Positions 3,836 to 5,943 of a DNA stretch of 5,943 nucleotides are shown in pieces (within the stretch, counting starts at the first letter, position 1; each line of letters starts with the position of its first letter). Under the pieces are notes generated by a model. The model was not told the DNA's origin. It worked only from the letters and a program-made list of their open reading frames with translations, and ran no database searches. Both the position numbers and the translations under genes were made by a program. The DNA lies in the NCBI GenBank assembly GCA_003645605.1, contig QNAY01000092.1, positions 1-5,943 of the forward strand, written 5' to 3'. The DNA comes from Thermodesulfobacteriota bacterium (lineage in GTDB: Bacteria; Desulfobacterota; Dissulfuribacteria; Dissulfuribacterales; UBA3076).

Positions 3836-5503
3836 ATGAAACACTATTTTAAGAAGGCAGCAGTCAAAATATATGAAGATGCAAAAGCAGAAGGTCGGCT
3901 TATTGAAGGTTTTACCCTTGACAGATTCAAGGAGATTGCCATCAGACAGGATGGGGTAATCCGGACACAAATGGGTTCAGTAGCGGCTGACTCTGAGCCT
4001 ATGTCCCGTTCAGCCCCCCACACCACTAACAATATTGATCACCCCTTTGGTGAAGAAGAAGAGCAATTGGCCATTGAGGCAGTGGAGAATTTGAGTGGGG
4101 AACGAATAATATCACTGGATACCATAGTAGGAGACGGGCGGGATGGAATTACGGTCCGATTTATAATTCCTGAAGTCTATGCCCAGTTAGCCTATGGTCT
4201 AAAGCTACTTATGGACTATCCGGCAGGCAGGGTGGTGGAAGAACCCACTTACACCATTATCTTCTTTACAGACGAGGCATTTGAAAACAACAAGCACAAA
4301 AAGCTTATTGACAAGGATATTGCCATCCGCCTCTGGATGGGAGAAAAGAGGGGCGAGCAGGTAAAGATATGCAAAAACAGCCTATATGTTGGTGAAGGGA
4401 AAAAGGGTGTTTTCCAATTTGAGGACTGGCGGGTAAAAGCCATTGACAAGACAGGCATCTTCCTGCATTCAGGTGCCAGGAGGGACCGGCTCTGGATATA
4501 CGATCTTGAAACCGAAAGACCTGAGCTAAAGGAAGTGGTTGCGGGTGTCTCGGGCCTTACTGCTACAGGTAAGACAACAACACTTTGCAGAAAATTCGCC
4601 AAGCTTCACAGGGAGAACTCTGAGATGATAGGCGACGATGGTGGTACTCTGGCCCTTGACGGGAGCTACGCGGCCTTTGAGATGGGAGGATTGTACGTAA
4701 AGACAGAGGGGCTGGATGAGAGTCAGCCTGAAATACTTCGTGCGGCAGACTCCCGTGACGCCTTTCTGGAAAATGTCGCTATCAGCAAATATCCGTATAT
4801 ACCCGATTTCAAAGATATTTCCAAAACGGCAAATGGCCGGGCCGTTGTCACAAGAGAGAACCTTGAAATAGCAAGCCTGTCTTTAAGGGCGGATAGGCTG
4901 AATTATATCATCATCCTTACAAGAAATCCCATGATCAATGCCATAAACAAATTGACTTCAGAGCAGGCAACCATGCAGTTTATCTACGGCGAATCAATTG
5001 AGAGTTCCGGAGGCAATCCCGAGGAGGCAGGCAAGTTCAAGCGGGTCTTTTTTCTTGATCCTTTTGTCTGCGGGAATCTTCTTGAGCATGCGATGATTTT
5101 TCATGATATCATCAAAAGAAACCGCATAAAGTGCTATCTTTCCAATACCGGCACTATAGGCGCGGATGAGGCAAAGGTAACATTGCGCCAGTCTCTTGGT
5201 ATTTACAATGATCTCAGTCGCATAGAGCTGCGGTTCAGCTCCGAACCGGATTTATTGGGCTACCATTATCCGATTAAATGCGACCGGGCCAACCTGTCTA
5301 TCATGAATGCCCACTCTCTTTTTCCTGATAAAGAAATCCTCAAAAAGAAGATAAAGAATTTCCTTAAGGGCAGGACAGCGTATCTTGAGGATTTTGAGGC
5401 CAGGTTTGGTGAAATCCCCGAACATATAAGGGAATCATTGCCCTATCGTGAAGACCACGTCTATAAAATAATTGAAGATCACAAGGCCCTGGATTTTGAA
5501 TAA
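3836..5503 (+). CDS. Divergent ATP-type phosphoenolpyruvate carboxykinase (PckA family)
   Basis: A cytosolic 555-residue protein. The family interconverts oxaloacetate plus ATP with PEP, CO2 and ADP, mainly for gluconeogenesis. Alignment by eye to E. coli PckA gives LSGER...TVRFI (86-109) against LSGKR...SVRFI; YVGEGKKGVF (184-193) against YGGEMKKGMF, keeping Tyr207 and metal-ligand Lys213 equivalents (Tyr184, Lys190); LHSGAR (His211) against MHCSAN (His232); the P-loop GLTATGKTT (240-248, Lys246) against GLSGTGKTT; MIGDD (Asp267, Asp268) against LIGDD; DAFLENV (308-314) against DALLENV; and SKTANGR (Arg335) against SKTENTR. Departures are large: the EHGWDDDG segment becomes GGTLALDG, and the GRSPKDK substrate loop is only vaguely matched by SRSAPHT (57-62). 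The protein is slightly longer than the usual 530-540. Catalytic core residues persist, so activity is plausible, but substrate or nucleotide preference may differ. It stands alone, divergent from the L,D-transpeptidase gene, and ends in TAA followed directly by an in-frame TAG. Confidence 0.87.
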   Translation: MKHYFKKAAVKIYEDAKAEGRLIEGFTLDRFKEIAIRQDGVIRTQMGSVAADSEPMSRSAPHTTNNIDHPFGEEEEQLAIEAVENLSGERIISLDTIVGDGRDGITVRFIIPEVYAQLAYGLKLLMDYPAGRVVEEPTYTIIFFTDEAFENNKHKKLIDKDIAIRLWMGEKRGEQVKICKNSLYVGEGKKGVFQFEDWRVKAIDKTGIFLHSGARRDRLWIYDLETERPELKEVVAGVSGLTATGKTTTLCRKFAKLHRENSEMIGDDGGTLALDGSYAAFEMGGLYVKTEGLDESQPEILRAADSRDAFLENVAISKYPYIPDFKDISKTANGRAVVTRENLEIASLSLRADRLNYIIILTRNPMINAINKLTSEQATMQFIYGESIESSGGNPEEAGKFKRVFFLDPFVCGNLLEHAMIFHDIIKRNRIKCYLSNTGTIGADEAKVTLRQSLGIYNDLSRIELRFSSEPDLLGYHYPIKCDRANLSIMNAHSLFPDKEILKKKIKNFLKGRTAYLEDFEARFGEIPEHIRESLPYREDHVYKIIEDHKALDFE

Positions 5504-5506
5504 TAG

Positions 5507-5640
5507 CTAACCGCTTACGGGTTCAAAGAGTCAGGGGTCAAGGGTCAGGAAAAAGATGAACATCGAACGTCCAACATCGAATTTTGAATGGGAAAAGATG
5601 AAAAAACAGAACATGGGTTCAGGGTTCAGAGGTTAGAGAG
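5507..5640. repeat. Degenerate low-complexity intergenic repeat tract
   Basis: Beyond the double stop lies a bulged stem AACCG/CGGGTT (5509-5523). It is followed by GGGTCA-type runs (5535-5549), two copies of AACATCGAA 14 nt apart (5559-5567, 5573-5581), two GAAAAGATGAA-like segments and two adjacent GGGTTCA heptamers (5615-5621, 5622-5628). TAACCGCTTAC at 5508-5518 matches TAAACGCTTAC at 2081-2091 and 2185-2195 at 10 of 11 positions, linking this tract with the large tandem repeat. No coding capacity is evident. The hairpin lacks a T-run, so it is not a clear terminator. Confidence 0.6.
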
Positions 5641-5666
5641 CAATGAAAATAGAACGAGGGGAGCAC

Positions 5667-5759
5667 ATGTCATGCTCTTCTAAATTTGAGGATATTGATG
5701 TATTGCAGTTGGTCCGAGAGATAGCTCACAAGAGCAATCAACAATCAACAATCCAATGA
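5667..5759 (+). CDS. Possible 30-codon ORF just upstream of, and in frame with, the J-domain gene
   Basis: The ATG at 5667 is preceded by a good purine-rich site (GAGGGGAG, 5656-5663). It opens a 30-residue frame beginning MSCSSKFEDIDVLQLV and ending NQQSTIQ before TGA at 5757-5759; an in-frame ATG at 5643 would add eight residues. I recognise no family. The last third is encoded by a CAATCAA tandem repeat, so it may be a remnant. The next ATG, for the J-domain protein, is in the same frame only 3 nt beyond the stop, so translation could be coupled. Small size makes the call weak. Confidence 0.3.
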   Translation: MSCSSKFEDIDVLQLVREIAHKSNQQSTIQ

Positions 5760-5767
5760 GCCATGAG
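5735..5767. repeat. Degenerate 7-nt tandem repeat spanning the J-domain start
   Basis: The tract reads CAATCAA, CAATCAA, CAATC, CAATGAG, CCATGAG. The 7-nt unit is exact in the first two copies and degenerate later. Both the TGA stop of the small ORF and the ATG of the J-domain frame lie inside it. A 7-nt period is not a multiple of three, so changes in copy number would shift the upstream frame. Confidence 0.6.
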
Positions 5768-5943
5768 ACACAATCGTTGGAAGGATATAGATCAAGCCAG
5801 AAAGCTTCTCAAGCTTCCTGAACAGGTAACCAGGATAGAGATACTGGAGGCATACAGGCGTCGCTGCCGAGATCTTCATCCAGACAGGAATCCAGGCATA
5901 GACACATCAGAAGAGATGGCCGGGTTAAATGCGGCCTACAGTA
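5763..5943 (+). CDS. J-domain (DnaJ-like) protein, N-terminal part, runs off the window
   Basis: Sixty codons are visible from the ATG, with no stop before the window edge. Residues about 10-60 match a J-domain: a helix I-like ARKLLKLPEQV, helix II EILEAYRRRCRDL, then the invariant HPD (HPDRNPG) that stimulates the ATPase of DnaK-type Hsp70, and a helix III SEEMAGLNAAYS. The protein is therefore an Hsp70 co-chaperone type. Whether it is full-length DnaJ or a short J-protein cannot be told; the N-terminus lacks the DYYEILGV opening of DnaJ and looks more like a stand-alone J-protein. An in-frame TGA lies 3 nt before the ATG, which fixes the longest frame. The Shine-Dalgarno is weak (ATGAG), consistent with coupling to the small upstream ORF. 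Confidence 0.85.
   Translation, partial: MRHNRWKDIDQARKLLKLPEQVTRIEILEAYRRRCRDLHPDRNPGIDTSEEMAGLNAAYS

Noticed and set aside
5757..5759. TGA as a selenocysteine codon joining the small ORF to the J-domain protein
   Set aside because: J-domain proteins are not known selenoproteins, no convincing SECIS-like hairpin directly follows, and the TGA lies in a low-complexity repeat.

Overview
The window looks like chromosomal DNA of a Gram-negative (diderm) bacterium. It holds two periplasmic L,D-transpeptidase-family enzymes, an outer-membrane-type lipoprotein, PlsY, an ATP-type PEP carboxykinase relative and the start of a J-domain protein. The moderate GC content and the degenerate intergenic repeats (GGGTTCA runs, AACATCGAA runs, a GTCATTTCGA...GAGAAATCT palindrome) remind me of deltaproteobacterial (Desulfobacterota-like) genomes. 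That placement is an impression from memory, not something the window proves.

Layout: 1-141 is intergenic and carries a 28-nt imperfect inverted repeat. At 142-1721 a minus-strand pair encodes a secreted YkuD-fold enzyme followed, with a 4-base ATGA overlap, by plsY. 1722-2299 is a 578-bp non-coding stretch with a 104-bp tandem duplication, several AACGGTT motifs and a perfect short hairpin. At 2300-2674 a plus-strand gene encodes a small alanine-zipper lipoprotein ending in lysine. It converges on a minus-strand LysM plus YkuD L,D-transpeptidase (2716-3651, or 3714 with the longest start). A 121-184 bp divergent control region follows, then a plus-strand divergent ATP-type PEP carboxykinase (3836-5503). 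The last 440 bp hold a degenerate repeat tract, a possible 30-codon ORF, and the first 60 codons of a J-domain protein that runs off the window.

The most interesting unit is 750-3714. A Braun-lipoprotein-like candidate (lipobox Cys31, an unbroken alanine heptad of about eleven turns, C-terminal Lys124) lies between a canonical SHGC L,D-transpeptidase and a variant TKGC YkuD enzyme carrying a calcium-loop-like motif. By analogy with E. coli Lpp, YbiS/ErfK and YafK (DpaA), this could be an outer membrane to peptidoglycan tethering module with attachment and remodelling or release arms. The lipoprotein is about 1.6 times as long as mature E. coli Lpp. The co-transcribed plsY would link the locus to phospholipid synthesis. 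The tethering role is inferred from motifs and proximity only.
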